A program made the position numbers and the translations under genes. 64,000 nucleotides of DNA, from contig NC_037689.1 in the NCBI RefSeq assembly GCF_003255815.1, positions 52,642,088 to 52,706,087 of the forward strand, written 5' to 3'. The stretch comes from Theropithecus gelada. Taxonomy: Eukaryota > Chordata > Mammalia > Primates > Cercopithecidae. This document shows positions 63,801-64,000 of this stretch, piece by piece (the first letter of the stretch is position 1; every line of letters starts with the position of its first letter). The notes beneath the pieces were generated by a model that worked only from the letters and a program-made list of their open reading frames with translations, was not told the origin of the DNA and made no database searches.

Positions 63801-64000
63801 ATTTGAAGTAATAACTCTTTGCTAGCTTTTATGAATATACTATTTTTATAGCTTATTTTGTTTTGCTATCTTGTGATTCTTAACACAAATATTGTAATTA
63901 TGTGTCTCTCTTTTGGTTTGCTTGACTGGAATTCTCTTCTGCTTGGATGACCACAGGTGACCCTAGTATCTTCTGTAGTCTGCCCTTGGGCTTTTTTATA
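763..64000 (+). CDS. GK: Glycerol kinase gene (GK), coding exons 2 to 19, partial at both ends
   Basis: Glycerol kinase transfers the gamma-phosphate of ATP to glycerol, giving sn-glycerol-3-phosphate for lipid synthesis and gluconeogenesis; it acts in the cytosol and at the mitochondrial outer membrane. Eighteen constitutive-looking exon segments plus one 18-bp microexon join in phase to ~516 codons with no stop, and every junction is GT-AG. Residue numbers in the exon entries assume 26 residues from exon 1 upstream and inclusion of the microexon. Visible family features are the glycerol-binding NQRET stretch, FGGY signature 1 ([13 protein letters not shown]), the catalytic Asp in [12 protein letters not shown], the ATP-site GTG and DGG loops, and FGGY signature 2. 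Introns show this is the parental X-linked gene, not the intronless retrocopies (GK2, GK3). The promoter, start codon and stop codon are outside the window. Confidence 0.97.
1335..2190 (+). mobile_element. Old L1 (L1M-type) 3' end, split by an Alu
   Basis: Bases 1345-1480 and 1771-2185 read as the L1M 3' region in sense, with the 'ggaaaccacccaaatgtc', 'ggaataccatttag' and 'gtttacctcaattt' landmarks. The element carries many substitutions and no useful ORF. It is interrupted by the Alu at 1482-1770. Confidence 0.75.
1482..1770 (+). mobile_element. Alu
   Basis: Full-length Alu inside the L1 remnant. The flanking duplication GTAGCCCCAA is visible on both sides (1470s and 1772-1781). Confidence 0.95.
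2424..2740 (+). mobile_element. AluY-like element with (AAAT)n tail
   Basis: Full-length Alu with a tail of ~9 aaat units. The body is close to the AluY/S consensus. Confidence 0.95.
3214..3328 (+). other. Exon-like island in intron 2 (candidate alternative terminal exon)
   Basis: After a pyrimidine-rich acceptor (tttctgtctacctag, 3199-3213) one base completes the phase-2 Gly of exon 2, and 37 codons then stay open to a TAG at 3326-3328. A possible donor gtagat follows at once. The predicted peptide starts [16 protein letters not shown] and ends [10 protein letters not shown] do not recognise it. A chance open frame of this length is not rare in AT-rich DNA, so this is only a candidate. Confidence 0.2.
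3591..3697 (+). CDS. GK: GK exon 3 (residues ~51-87)
   Basis: Follows acceptor ttgttcaaag. The first base completes the split Gly and the exon then reads [19 protein letters not shown], ending NIDISNIK plus one base of Ala. The WVEQDP motif is typical of the glycerol kinase N-lobe. The donor is gtattt at 3698. The exon sits between an Alu on the + strand (2424-2740) and one on the - strand (4761-5093). Confidence 0.97.
3770..4680 (+). repeat. Ancient LINE-like repeat (L2-class pattern, family uncertain)
   Basis: G-rich, diverged text with typical landmarks: 'gtgccaagcatttctg', 'cttatggagcttttat', 'gcacgtacaaaggccctgaag', 'ctgctgtgtggagagtagatgg', 'gacacagggagaccag'. These recur in old mammalian interspersed repeats. 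Coding potential is absent. Confidence 0.5.
4757..4808 (+). repeat. (TTTG)n/T-rich simple repeat
   Basis: About seven tttg units, then T-rich sequence. It is the reverse-complement tail of the adjacent Alu. Confidence 0.9.
4761..5093 (-). mobile_element. Alu with clear target-site duplication
   Basis: Full Alu in reverse. GAAGTCCTAGTAGTTTT occurs directly on both sides (4744-4760 and 5096-5112), an intact target-site duplication. Confidence 0.95.
5113..6307. other. Intron 3 sequence without recognised gene
   Basis: AT-rich and mixed sequence; 5410-5480 resembles an old MIR/L2 end. Bases 5840-6250 are GC-richer with short open frames on both strands, but no recognisable protein. Confidence 0.6.
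6308..6611 (+). mobile_element. Alu, first of a head-to-tail pair
   Basis: Full-length Alu ending in an (AAAC)n tail that runs straight into a second Alu at 6613. Confidence 0.95.
6613..6918 (+). mobile_element. Alu, second of a head-to-tail pair
   Basis: Full-length Alu starting in the tail of the previous one. CTGTAAAGGA before 6308 and after 6918 flanks the pair as a unit. Confidence 0.95.
6930..7072 (-). repeat. MIR fragment
   Basis: Diverged MIR pattern in reverse: 'tcaactagaccagctccctc' followed by a degraded gagg/ttaagtaacttgc-type region. Confidence 0.5.
7465..7785 (+). mobile_element. Alu with small internal duplication
   Basis: Full-length Alu; the right arm repeats 'gagccgaga/gagccaaga' around 7691-7715. 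A-tail of about 24. Confidence 0.95.
8135..8433 (+). mobile_element. Alu
   Basis: Full-length Alu; target duplication AAAAGCTTTATC before, AAAAGCCTTATC after. Confidence 0.95.
8434..9635. other. Intron 3 sequence without recognised gene
   Basis: AT-rich text with no coding signature; 8880-9480 has the look of an old degraded repeat but I cannot name it. Confidence 0.55.
9640..9855 (-). repeat. MIR element
   Basis: Good MIR pattern in reverse: 'attgagtgcttactgtgtac', 'ctccatttcacaagac', 'gagtcacactgctaggaagc', 'tggaatcccagctatctggc'. Confidence 0.8.
10278..10420 (-). mobile_element. L1 3' end fragment
   Basis: Reverse L1 3' end landmarks: 'gggtacatgtgcaggtttgt', 'gggtacagatcccgtgaccc', 'cacccaataggtagttttag'. 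Confidence 0.7.
10497..10790 (+). repeat. CR1/L3-type ancient LINE 3' ORF remnant
   Basis: Diverged 'gctggtcagaacattcctag', 'gagtattgtgttttattctg', 'ttgtttagcctacacagcag' and 'cttcaagtttttgaaagact' match the reverse-transcriptase 3' end of CR1-like LINEs. A partly open frame over 10500-10778 is a remnant of that ORF. Confidence 0.7.
10800..11085 (-). mobile_element. AluY-like
   Basis: Reverse Alu flanked by the duplication ACAGAAAATGATTTTT; the 5' terminus of the Alu is shortened by a small deletion (gacgtggccggcc). Confidence 0.95.
11101..11895 (-). mobile_element. Old AluJ-type block interrupted by a younger Alu
   Basis: Bases 11125-11388 and 11693-11895 are strongly diverged Alu sequence in reverse, with 'gaactcctgggctcaagcaa' repeated at several points, indicating more than one AluJ. 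An AluS-like copy (11389-11692) sits inside. A (TTTTA)n tail lies at 11098-11124. Confidence 0.8.
11389..11692 (-). mobile_element. AluS-like, nested in AluJ
   Basis: Complete Alu in reverse from a T(~24) tract to ccaccgcgccaggcc, inserted in an older Alu whose text resumes with 'atctggctaatttttaaa'. Confidence 0.9.
12090..12505 (+). repeat. MER5-like DNA element split by an Alu
   Basis: Bases 12105-12227 ('gatgcacattagaaccca', 'ggcttgggcattggtatttt') and 12458-12500 read as a MER5-type hAT remnant, interrupted by a 5'-truncated Alu. Confidence 0.6.
12228..12457 (+). mobile_element. 5'-truncated AluY-like
   Basis: Begins at 'catcctggctaacac', lacking ~90 bases of the Alu 5' end. Flanked by the exact duplication GCTCCTCAGTT, so the truncation happened at insertion. 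Confidence 0.93.
12766..12812 (+). repeat. (CA)n microsatellite, interrupted
   Basis: About 20 ca units with cg and aatg interruptions; 440 bp before the start of exon 4. Confidence 0.9.
13213..13290 (+). CDS. GK: GK exon 4 (residues ~87-113), glycerol-binding strand
   Basis: Reads [19 protein letters not shown] and ends YNAV plus one base. The Arg-Glu of NQRET (residues ~94-95) correspond to the pair that hydrogen-bonds glycerol hydroxyls in bacterial GlpK. The acceptor is ctctttaaag and the donor gtaagc. The 78-bp exon is isolated between introns of 9.5 and 14 kb. Confidence 0.97.
13384..13694 (+). mobile_element. Alu
   Basis: Full Alu with a mild internal deletion after 'caagaccaacctgg'; compound A-tail; 94 bp after exon 4. 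Confidence 0.95.
14490..14813 (-). mobile_element. Alu
   Basis: Reverse Alu with target duplication AGTACATCTTTT (about 14473 and 14817). Confidence 0.94.
15029..15302 (-). mobile_element. Alu with internal deletions
   Basis: Reverse Alu, shortened at 'ctcactctacctccc' and near 'ccaccttggcacgcc'. Exact 17-bp duplication AGTTCCAGTTAAATTCT on both sides. Confidence 0.95.
15530..15888 (+). repeat. Ancient LINE-like repeat, interrupted by Alu
   Basis: Diverged text with 'ataatctagttttggaaagg' and 'cttgggccttgaagcatatg' resembles the same old repeat class as 3770-4680. The family is uncertain. Confidence 0.4.
15889..16198 (+). mobile_element. Young AluY, Old World monkey type
   Basis: Carries ggctcaagcctg, gccgagacaggcgg, gccgggcgaggtggcggg and gagctgagatcaggcc, variants I associate with cercopithecid-specific AluY. 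Flanked by the exact duplication AGGAAAAGAGAAAATTG. Confidence 0.95.
16345..16560 (-). repeat. MIR element
   Basis: Reverse MIR pattern: 'gtgctaagtattttaccc', 'aatctcactgaccctgtgaa', 'ctattttataaattaattg', 'aataacttgtccaatggca'. Confidence 0.7.
16571..16636 (+). repeat. Diverged direct repeat, copy A
   Basis: Shares 'gttggtgaggatatagagg' exactly, and most of the following ~45 bases (atgcag.gtagtgtagactt), with copy B at 18005-18073. Confidence 0.8.
16640..18000 (+). mobile_element. L1/HAL1-like internal region, decayed
   Basis: A-rich sense text typical of the HAL1/L1M ORF1 region, for example 'acttccagaaggaaaggaaa', 'gatgccaagctgtagattca' and 'cagttctatatccagtgaa'. Frames are broken throughout. 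Diverged direct repeats flank it (16571-16636 and 18005-18073). Confidence 0.6.
18005..18073 (+). repeat. Diverged direct repeat, copy B
   Basis: Second copy of the 16571-16636 segment, about 1.43 kb downstream, in the same orientation. Confidence 0.8.
18082..18150 (-). repeat. MaLR-type LTR end fragment
   Basis: 'ttgtcttagtccattcaggc' and 'aaaataccctagattggata' match the reverse 3' end of MaLR LTRs. Only ~70 bp remains. Confidence 0.6.
18838..19208 (-). mobile_element. MaLR/MLT-like solitary LTR
   Basis: Reverse LTR-like pattern from 'gctttaacaaaaatatcata' through 'gctgggtggcttatagagta', 'tctggaagctagaagttcaa' and 'ggctccaccctcatgaccta' to 'attcagtccatagca'. No internal viral genes adjoin it. 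Confidence 0.65.
19361..19486 (-). mobile_element. Alu monomer (FLAM/AluJ left arm)
   Basis: Single reverse arm: 'gagatagggtctcactgtgt' to 'gagccactatgcccggcc'. The right monomer is absent. Confidence 0.85.
19487..20505. other. Intron 4 sequence without recognised gene
   Basis: Unique-looking AT-rich DNA with no ORF of known family and no recognisable repeat. Confidence 0.55.
20506..20806 (+). mobile_element. Alu
   Basis: Full-length AluS-like element with an interrupted A-tail (aaaagaaaagaaaaa). Confidence 0.95.
21171..21240 (+). other. Exon-like island in intron 4 (candidate poison or cryptic exon)
   Basis: Seventy bases lie exactly between an acceptor (ggcttatgtttcag) and a strong donor (gtatgt at 21241). 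One frame is fully open ([20 protein letters not shown]...), but the phase imposed by exon 4 gives a stop after eight codons. If spliced in, it would truncate GK. No family is recognised. Confidence 0.2.
21555..21755 (+). repeat. MIR element
   Basis: Sense MIR: 'attcaggctctgggttcaga', 'cctagcttttccacttccta', 'ctgtgcctgttcccttgaga', 'cagggcctgacagactctaa'. Confidence 0.7.
21791..22089 (-). mobile_element. Young AluY, Old World monkey type
   Basis: Reverse copy carrying 'gtggccggatctcagctcac', 'ccacctcgcccggctatttt' and 'attacaggcttgagccac'. Flanked by GCTGATAGCTTTTTTC on both sides. Confidence 0.95.
22090..24150. other. Intron 4 sequence without recognised gene
   Basis: No gene. A T(~22) tract lies near 22660. 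A C/T-rich segment with a short internal repeat is noted at 23650-23765. Confidence 0.55.
23650..23765. repeat. CTGG..CTTCAGTTCCAG short internal repeat
   Basis: The segment 'cttcagttccag' recurs in units of ~33 bp (ctggcccttcagttccagtt and ctggctcttcagttccagct). On the minus strand one frame reads as Gln/Leu/Glu/Lys-rich coiled-coil-like text with stops, so it may be a fragment of a processed pseudogene. Confidence 0.35.
24155..24325 (-). repeat. MIR element
   Basis: Reverse MIR: 'ccatctagtccagcctcctt', 'tgaattgcctaagtcacata', 'ggtctccctgatttcacatc'. Confidence 0.7.
24543..24655 (+). mobile_element. 5'-truncated Alu (right-arm end) with long A-tail
   Basis: Starts at 'cccgggaagcagaggctgca' and ends in ~35 A. 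GAAAAGAGTTTCTC before and GAAAAGAGGTTCTC after look like the target duplication. Confidence 0.9.
24690..25025. repeat. MER5-like hAT DNA transposon remnants
   Basis: 'gaatcatgcaaggtagggcc' and 'gcagtgtttctcaaaatggg' with 'cagatttctgggcctcattc' are typical of MER5A-type elements. Two partial copies may lie side by side. Confidence 0.6.
25026..27248. other. Intron 4, 3' part, without recognised gene
   Basis: AT-rich. Bases 25560-26180 are GC-richer with short ORFs on both strands that match no family I know; this may be an old LTR or transposon. The intron ends in a T-rich tract before exon 5. Confidence 0.55.
27249..27325 (+). CDS. GK: GK exon 5 (residues ~113-138)
   Basis: After acceptor ttggtctatag it reads [20 protein letters not shown] and ends NNNFVK in phase 0 before donor gtaaga. 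VWxDxRT is the conserved substrate-binding strand of FGGY kinases; the Asp lies near the glycerol pocket. An Alu on the minus strand begins about 270 bp downstream. Confidence 0.97.
27600..27862 (-). mobile_element. Alu, truncated at its 5' end
   Basis: Reverse Alu ending at 'cccaaagtgctggg', so the Alu 5' ~35 bases are missing. GTGCTTTCT flanks both sides. Confidence 0.93.
28610..28914 (-). mobile_element. Alu
   Basis: Full reverse Alu from T(~20) to 'gagccactgtgcctggtc'. Confidence 0.95.
29384..29685 (-). mobile_element. Alu
   Basis: Full reverse Alu with T-rich tail; CTGTGTTGTTTT before and CTGTGTTGCTTT after form the target duplication. Confidence 0.95.
30238..30375 (+). CDS. GK: GK exon 6 (residues ~139-184), FGGY signature 1
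   Basis: Starts [18 protein letters not shown] and ends GTIDSWLIW in phase 0 before donor gtatgt. [13 protein letters not shown] fits FGGY family signature 1 (PROSITE PS00933-type), and the Tyr (~148) is the glycerol-contacting tyrosine of the family. At 138 bp this is one of the two longest coding exons in the window. Confidence 0.97.
30376..31630. other. Intron 6, 5' part, unassigned
   Basis: Bases 30890-30980 resemble a reverse old-L1 3' end ('caaatgccagacatttcatt', 'gtaaatatttcagtatgtaa'). Bases 31000-31390 are markedly GC-richer than their surroundings and carry overlapping short + strand ORFs, none of which I recognise. Confidence 0.5.
31440..31489 (+). repeat. (CAA)n-rich simple repeat
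   Basis: Runs of aacaacaac with gcag and gata interruptions. Confidence 0.9.
31640..31940 (+). repeat. DNA-transposon remnant (hAT-like), copy 1
   Basis: 'gccacatttggctattgagc' at the left and 'catatgtggctcacatttta' plus 'tctattggacactgct' at the right. The same layout recurs at 52440-52735. The family name is uncertain. Confidence 0.6.
32066..32175 (+). CDS. GK: GK exon 7 (residues ~185-221)
   Basis: Reads [20 protein letters not shown] and ends EWDKQLC plus two bases of Glu. The [10 protein letters not shown] stretch is a conserved FGGY motif near the catalytic cleft. The acceptor is ttctgtctag and the donor gtgagt. A second AG lies two bases inside the exon, but its use would break the frame. 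Confidence 0.97.
32641..32707 (+). CDS. GK: GK exon 8 (residues ~221-243)
   Basis: Follows the strong acceptor ttgtttttcag and reads [20 protein letters not shown], ending LM in phase 0. The donor is gtaaaa, weaker than the consensus, and runs straight into an A/C-rich simple repeat (32709-32760). That context may help explain why the next exon choice is alternative. Confidence 0.97.
32709..32760 (+). repeat. A/C-rich simple repeat next to exon 8 donor
   Basis: aaaaacaaaaaaaaacc followed by (caa)n, starting one base into the intron. Confidence 0.9.
32761..34469 (+). other. Introns around the microexon, low-repeat stretch
   Basis: About 1.7 kb (excluding the 18-bp exon) with no Alu, L1 or other repeat that I recognise, unlike the rest of the window. 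It may hold conserved splicing signals; the sequence alone does not show which. Confidence 0.5.
33747..33764 (+). CDS. GK: GK alternative 18-bp microexon (KISHSL)
   Basis: Eighteen bases between a long pyrimidine tract ending ctgactgtag and a near-perfect donor gtgagt encode six residues, KISHSL. They are in phase 0 between exon 8 (ends LM) and exon 9 (starts KAGAL). Human GK has isoforms differing by a six-residue insert at this point, which I recall as KISHSV, so this is the known optional exon with an apparent Val to Leu (or Leu to Val) difference. The insert lies just before the catalytic-Asp segment. The identity rests on position, length and sequence. Confidence 0.9.
34470..34690 (-). 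repeat. MIR element
   Basis: Reverse MIR-like: 'cgtagctatgtgaggtggat', 'ctttaatagatgggatatct', 'aaggagtcaggtccaaagct'. Confidence 0.6.
34720..35013 (-). mobile_element. Alu
   Basis: Full reverse Alu; CAGGGATT flanks it. Confidence 0.95.
35302..35607 (+). mobile_element. Young AluY, Old World monkey type
   Basis: Nearly consensus, with the 'ggctcaagcctg' and 'gccgagacgggcgg' left-arm variants; the right arm is standard AluY. Exact duplication AAGAAAAGTTGC on both sides. Confidence 0.95.
35715..35860 (-). repeat. MIR fragment
   Basis: Diverged reverse MIR: 'cccaatctccattttgtaga', 'gagtagagccctcatttact'. Confidence 0.5.
36086..36121 (+). CDS. GK: GK exon 9, 36-bp exon (residues ~250-261)
   Basis: Only 12 codons, [12 protein letters not shown], between acceptor aaattttattag and donor gtaagt. 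It leads directly into the catalytic loop. Its small size and near-consensus donor suggest recognition that depends on the donor and on spacing. An OWM-type Alu ends 479 bp upstream. Confidence 0.96.
36516..36583 (+). CDS. GK: GK exon 10, catalytic Asp (residues ~262-284)
   Basis: Reads [20 protein letters not shown] and ends KN plus two bases of Thr. The Asp of GDQ (residue ~265 with the microexon, ~259 without) aligns with Asp245 of E. coli GlpK, the catalytic base. The acceptor is gtactttcag and the donor gtgagt. Confidence 0.97.
36683..37001 (+). mobile_element. Alu
   Basis: Full-length Alu with (AAAT)n tail, 99 bp after exon 10. Confidence 0.95.
37072..37118 (-). mobile_element. Orphan Alu 5'-end fragment
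   Basis: Only ~47 bases of a reverse Alu remain (gtggcccaaagtgctgggat to cgctcctggcc), 70 bp after a full Alu in the opposite orientation. Probably a product of a deletion. Confidence 0.85.
37210..37450 (-). repeat. MIR element
   Basis: Reverse MIR: 'catgtgctttaaacacatga', 'tcccattttatacatcagga', 'catacaaccagtaagtggga', 'cagatccatctcattcctta'. Confidence 0.75.
37684..37969 (-). mobile_element. Young AluY, Old World monkey type
   Basis: Reverse copy with 'gatccgcccgtctcagcctc' and 'attacaggcttgagccaccg'. TGTGTGAGAA flanks both sides. Confidence 0.93.
38227..38556 (+). mobile_element. Tigger/MER2-like pogo-type DNA transposon, non-autonomous
   Basis: About 330 bp with inverted ends: left 'caatcagccctctgtatctg', right 'ccagataccaagggatgact' then g, next to TA at both sides. 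The interior 'cagtataacaactatttaca' and 'cctggaaccaatcaatgccg' are typical of the family. No transposase frame. Confidence 0.8.
38890..39455 (-). repeat. Ancient LINE-like repeat (same class as 3770-4680)
   Basis: G-rich, diverged text with 'ggaggaagccactgtagtgt' and 'gaaagtgaggaaagactaga'. It seems to continue past later insertions at 39751-39900 and 40400-41110. Strand and family are uncertain. Confidence 0.4.
39459..39750 (+). mobile_element. Alu
   Basis: Full-length, fairly diverged Alu with a short A-tail. Confidence 0.95.
39925..40115. repeat. AT-rich (TATATC/GATATA)n palindromic microsatellite
   Basis: About 190 bp of tatatctatatct, ctttgttatat and tagatatctatctat units, with both orientations present so that large hairpins are possible. 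It directly abuts the tail side of an AluJ. Confidence 0.92.
40116..40399 (-). mobile_element. AluJ
   Basis: Diverged reverse Alu ('gatagggtctcactctgtca' to 'gagccactgcacctagcc'). Confidence 0.92.
40546..40838 (-). mobile_element. Alu
   Basis: Full reverse Alu with exact duplication ATTTGGTGACTTT on both sides. Confidence 0.95.
41110..43020. other. Intron 10 sequence without recognised gene
   Basis: No gene. Bases 42330-42720 are GC-richer with overlapping short + strand ORFs; the text might be a decayed LTR, but I cannot name it. Confidence 0.5.
43026..43323 (+). mobile_element. Alu
   Basis: Full-length Alu; AAGATTGC before and AAGATTGC after form the target duplication. It lies 210 bp before exon 11. 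Confidence 0.95.
43536..43578 (+). CDS. GK: GK exon 11, 43-bp exon, ATP-site loop (residues ~284-298)
   Basis: Completes Thr and reads [14 protein letters not shown]. GTGxFxLxNTG is the ATP-phosphate contacting loop of FGGY kinases. The acceptor is cttcaactctag. The donor gttggt departs from consensus at +3 and +4, so this short exon has one of the weakest 5' splice sites in the window. Confidence 0.96.
44031..44111 (+). CDS. GK: GK exon 12 (residues ~299-325)
   Basis: After a run of T and tttcctacag it reads [20 protein letters not shown] and ends YYALE in phase 0, before donor gtaagt. This matches the strand-loop that carries the conserved YALEG motif at the start of the C-terminal ATPase lobe. 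Confidence 0.97.
44255..44425 (+). repeat. MIR-like fragment
   Basis: Diverged sense MIR: 'ccttgattagattggttcct', 'attgtgtcaccttaggcata', 'caatctctaaagtttaattg'. Interrupted by T(16). Confidence 0.5.
44430..46000. other. Intron 12 sequence without recognised gene
   Basis: No gene signature. Bases 45230-45720 are a GC-richer, old-repeat-like stretch ('ccatccagcttctatctgaa') of unknown family. Confidence 0.5.
46010..46220 (-). repeat. MIR element
   Basis: Reverse MIR: 'ccccatgttttacacgtgag', 'gaaactgagattagaaaagt', 'gccaagtaacttttgacaac', 'tgcacatccagatgcttgga'. Confidence 0.7.
47100..47690 (-). repeat. Old LINE/L1-like antisense remnant, part 1
   Basis: T-rich antisense text ('ttctatagttttactatgat', 'cagcaattatctcttcaaat', 'attgctattggatgaatatt') typical of a decayed LINE reading frame. 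Similar text seems to resume at ~48405, after the L1 at 47690-48400. Confidence 0.5.
47690..48400 (-). mobile_element. L1M-type fragment, reverse
   Basis: 'gattcatccacagtattata', 'gctgctatgaacatttttgt' and 'cactcctaccagcaatgtgg' are classic reverse old-L1 3' landmarks. Confidence 0.75.
48405..48655 (-). repeat. Old LINE/L1-like antisense remnant, part 2
   Basis: 'tttaccccatctattacatt' and 'ctatagtttttatttggtta' continue the type of text seen at 47100-47690, which suggests a nested insertion. Confidence 0.4.
48671..48955 (-). mobile_element. AluY-like
   Basis: Reverse AluY with a ~15-bp deletion (ctccctcagctgggac) and exact duplication TTGTTGGATTTCTT on both sides. Confidence 0.95.
48956..50140. 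other. Intron 12 sequence without recognised gene
   Basis: Unique-looking, moderately AT-rich sequence; no gene or clear repeat seen. Confidence 0.5.
50142..50608 (-). mobile_element. MLT/MaLR-like LTR or related old repeat
   Basis: 'ctattgctgtgtaacaagat', 'taagtggcttaaaacaacac', 'gggctgtagtcaaggtgttg', 'cccatcacttttgacatgta' and 'aggcagggatcatgggagcc' form a well-known old repeat pattern. I assign it to LTR type with moderate confidence. Confidence 0.6.
51501..51801 (-). mobile_element. Young AluY, Old World monkey type
   Basis: Reverse copy with 'gtggctggatctcagctcac', 'gccaccttgcccggctagtt' and 'attacaggcttgagccaccg'. ACCATCTTCC flanks both sides. Confidence 0.95.
52440..52735 (+). repeat. 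DNA-transposon remnant (hAT-like), copy 2
   Basis: Same arrangement as 31640-31940: 'gcagctattgagcactggaa' at the left, 'actgggttaaataaaatatt' in the middle and 'tctattggacagcactggtc' at the right. Same orientation. Confidence 0.6.
53445..53875 (-). mobile_element. L1M-type 3' UTR, reverse
   Basis: 'agctttattgagatataatt', 'acccttttaaagtatacagt', 'accgtcaccactatctaact', 'gatttgtctgttctggacat' and 'ctccattgtatagacatact' are classic landmarks. Confidence 0.85.
53900..54150 (-). repeat. MIR element
   Basis: Reverse MIR: 'ttcacatatattctcatatt', 'attttataggtgaagaaatg', 'gaggctcagaaagcctaagt', 'gaactgggactcaaagccag'. Confidence 0.75.
54203..54509 (+). mobile_element. Young AluY, Old World monkey type
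   Basis: Carries 'ggctcaagcctg', 'gccgagacgggtgg', 'gccgggcgaggtggcagg' and 'gagctgagatccggccac'. Duplication AGAAAAATTAC on both sides. Confidence 0.96.
54989..55067 (+). CDS. GK: GK exon 13 (residues ~326-352)
   Basis: Reads [20 protein letters not shown] and ends KTSEEI plus one base. EGS...G..IqWLRD is a conserved glycerol kinase motif that packs against the adenine site. The acceptor is ttttctttag and the donor gtgagt. It follows the 10.9-kb intron 12. Confidence 0.97.
55068..55886 (+). other. GK intron 13
   Basis: No repeat or gene recognised; ends with a long T-rich tract before exon 14. Confidence 0.6.
55887..55983 (+). CDS. GK: GK exon 14 (residues ~352-384)
   Basis: Reads [20 protein letters not shown] and ends [10 protein letters not shown] plus two bases of Gly. 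[12 protein letters not shown] is a signature of glycerol kinases. The acceptor tttttaatgatag follows a T-rich tract, and the donor is gtaagt. Confidence 0.97.
56478..56562 (+). CDS. GK: GK exon 15, FGGY signature 2 (residues ~384-412)
   Basis: Completes Gly and reads [20 protein letters not shown], ending AVCFQTRE in phase 0. The spacing fits FGGY signature 2 (PS00445-type), ending with an Ala-Leu-Glu helix. The acceptor is cgtatttttag and the donor gtaaca. Confidence 0.97.
56740..57050. repeat. Old LINE-like remnant in intron 15
   Basis: 'aatagcacaaacataggcat', 'gatcaaagagggcttagaag' and 'gtctcaatttattccatagg' echo the old repeat class at 3770-4680. Confidence 0.4.
57086..57206 (+). CDS. 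GK: GK exon 16, ATP-binding DGG loop (residues ~413-453)
   Basis: Starts [20 protein letters not shown] and ends QADILYIPV plus one base. [15 protein letters not shown] is the adenosine-binding loop of the C-lobe, shared across the sugar kinase/Hsp70/actin fold. The acceptor is ggtttatttaag and the donor gttagt. Confidence 0.97.
57316..57459 (+). CDS. GK: GK exon 17 (residues ~453-501)
   Basis: At 144 bp this is the longest exon here. It reads [20 protein letters not shown], continues [16 protein letters not shown] and ends EPQINAE plus one base. TTALGAAxxAG is the conserved C-lobe helix. The base composition is clearly GC-richer than the flanking introns. The acceptor is tctcccctcag; the donor gtacat is weak. 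The intron on its left is only 109 bp. Confidence 0.97.
57557..57876 (+). mobile_element. AluY with A30 tail
   Basis: Very close to AluY consensus, with an A-tail of ~30 and exact duplication AGTTAAGGAACC. It starts 98 bp after exon 17. Lacks the OWM-type left-arm variants. Confidence 0.96.
58443..58561 (+). mobile_element. Alu monomer (FLAM/FRAM type)
   Basis: Single arm with A-rich end: 'gctgggaatggtgatatgtg' to 'agacccctgtctcttaaaaa'. Confidence 0.8.
58990..59400 (+). repeat. Old LINE-like remnant in intron 17
   Basis: 'ccaggccagagactgtactg'-type text (here accacaggccagagactg), with 'gggatatagagatgaataaa', recalls the repeat class at 3770-4680. Family uncertain. Confidence 0.35.
59769..60041 (-). 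mobile_element. Alu with internal deletion
   Basis: Reverse Alu with (TTTG)n tail; ~30 bases of the middle region are lost at 'gtactacaggcagggtttta'. Confidence 0.93.
60263..60343 (+). CDS. GK: GK exon 18 (residues ~501-528)
   Basis: Reads [20 protein letters not shown] and ends TTQSPES plus one base of Gly. It encodes the last helix of the kinase core (W..A...S.gW). After this exon, known transcripts either join the tail exon found at 63957 or skip to a short terminal GIP-type end. The donor gtaaaa is weak, which fits alternative use. Confidence 0.96.
60344..61038 (+). other. GK intron 18, 5' part
   Basis: AT-rich sequence, no gene or repeat recognised. Confidence 0.6.
61040..61340 (-). 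mobile_element. Alu
   Basis: Full reverse Alu with duplication AGCATATACTTT. Confidence 0.95.
61765..61804 (+). repeat. Short direct repeats TTTAAAATGGCA
   Basis: ttttaaaatggcactttaaatggcatg followed by tttaaaatggcatttt gives three near-identical 10-12-bp units just before an Alu. Confidence 0.85.
61806..62106 (-). mobile_element. Alu
   Basis: Reverse Alu flanked by TTAAAATGGCATTTT on both sides, so it inserted into the third unit of the short repeat. Confidence 0.95.
62446..62748 (-). mobile_element. Alu
   Basis: Full reverse Alu with (TTTG)n tail at 62440-62460. Confidence 0.95.
63175..63482 (+). mobile_element. AluY-like
   Basis: Full-length Alu, with 'cactgcactgcactcc' showing a small duplication. 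The (AAAT)n tail ends 475 bp before exon 19. Confidence 0.95.
63957..64000 (+). CDS. GK: GK exon 19, start of hydrophobic tail exon (cut by window edge)
   Basis: After acceptor gatgaccacag the sequence completes Gly and reads [14 protein letters not shown] up to the last base of the window, open in phase with exon 18. This matches the start of the hydrophobic C-terminal segment of the long human isoform, which is linked to binding at the mitochondrial outer membrane. The end of the exon is not visible. Confidence 0.92.
   Translation, partial: MTLVSSVVCPWAFL

Noticed and set aside
763..64000. GK2/GK3-type retrocopy
   Set aside because: Retrocopies lack introns. Here each coding segment has GT-AG borders and large introns, and the frame is intact.
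1..64000. tRNA, snRNA, miRNA or lncRNA genes
   Set aside because: I saw no cloverleaf with intact box A/B outside Alu/MIR-derived text, and no recognisable snRNA. Small RNAs cannot be excluded by eye.

Overview
This window is mammalian nuclear DNA and almost certainly comes from an Old World monkey. It lies inside the X-linked glycerol kinase gene (GK, region Xp21), read on the + strand. About forty Alu elements, plus MIR, L1, CR1 and DNA-transposon remnants, show a primate genome. Several young Alus carry the diagnostic changes I associate with cercopithecid AluY subfamilies (left end with 'ggctcaagcctg', 'gccgagacgg', right arm with 'gagctgagatccggcc'). That points to a macaque, baboon or vervet-like species rather than human. 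The species call is inference from these variants.

The only gene I can support is GK. Exon 1 (start codon and first ~26 residues) lies upstream of base 1. The window holds the end of intron 1, coding exons 2 to 18, an optional 18-bp microexon, and the first 44 bases of the next coding exon at the right edge. The exons are 763-836, 3591-3697, 13213-13290, 27249-27325, 30238-30375, 32066-32175, 32641-32707, [33747-33764], 36086-36121, 36516-36583, 43536-43578, 44031-44111, 54989-55067, 55887-55983, 56478-56562, 57086-57206, 57316-57459, 60263-60343 and 63957-64000+. All junctions are GT-AG, the phases join without a break, and together they give ~516 uninterrupted codons. The product is an ATP:glycerol phosphotransferase of the FGGY family, making sn-glycerol-3-phosphate. 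The last exon starts the hydrophobic C-terminal tail of the long isoform, which is associated with the mitochondrial outer membrane.

Layout: 1-13 kb holds exons 2-3 and a dense Alu region with a nested Alu cluster at 10.8-11.9 kb. 13-30 kb holds exons 4-5 in two large introns with an L1/HAL1-like block, MaLR-like LTR pieces, MIRs and MER5-like DNA elements. 30-37 kb holds exons 6-10 and the microexon, in a stretch with few repeats. 37-55 kb holds exons 11-12 and a Tigger-like transposon, an AT-rich palindromic microsatellite, L1 and LTR remnants. 55-64 kb holds exons 13-19 with Alus in the 3' introns.

I found no second gene, RNA gene, CRISPR array or convincing novel system. The items most worth checking are two exon-like islands inside introns (3214-3328 and 21171-21240), the 18-bp microexon with an apparent residue change, young inverted Alus enclosing exons 9-10, and a diverged direct repeat flanking an L1-like block.
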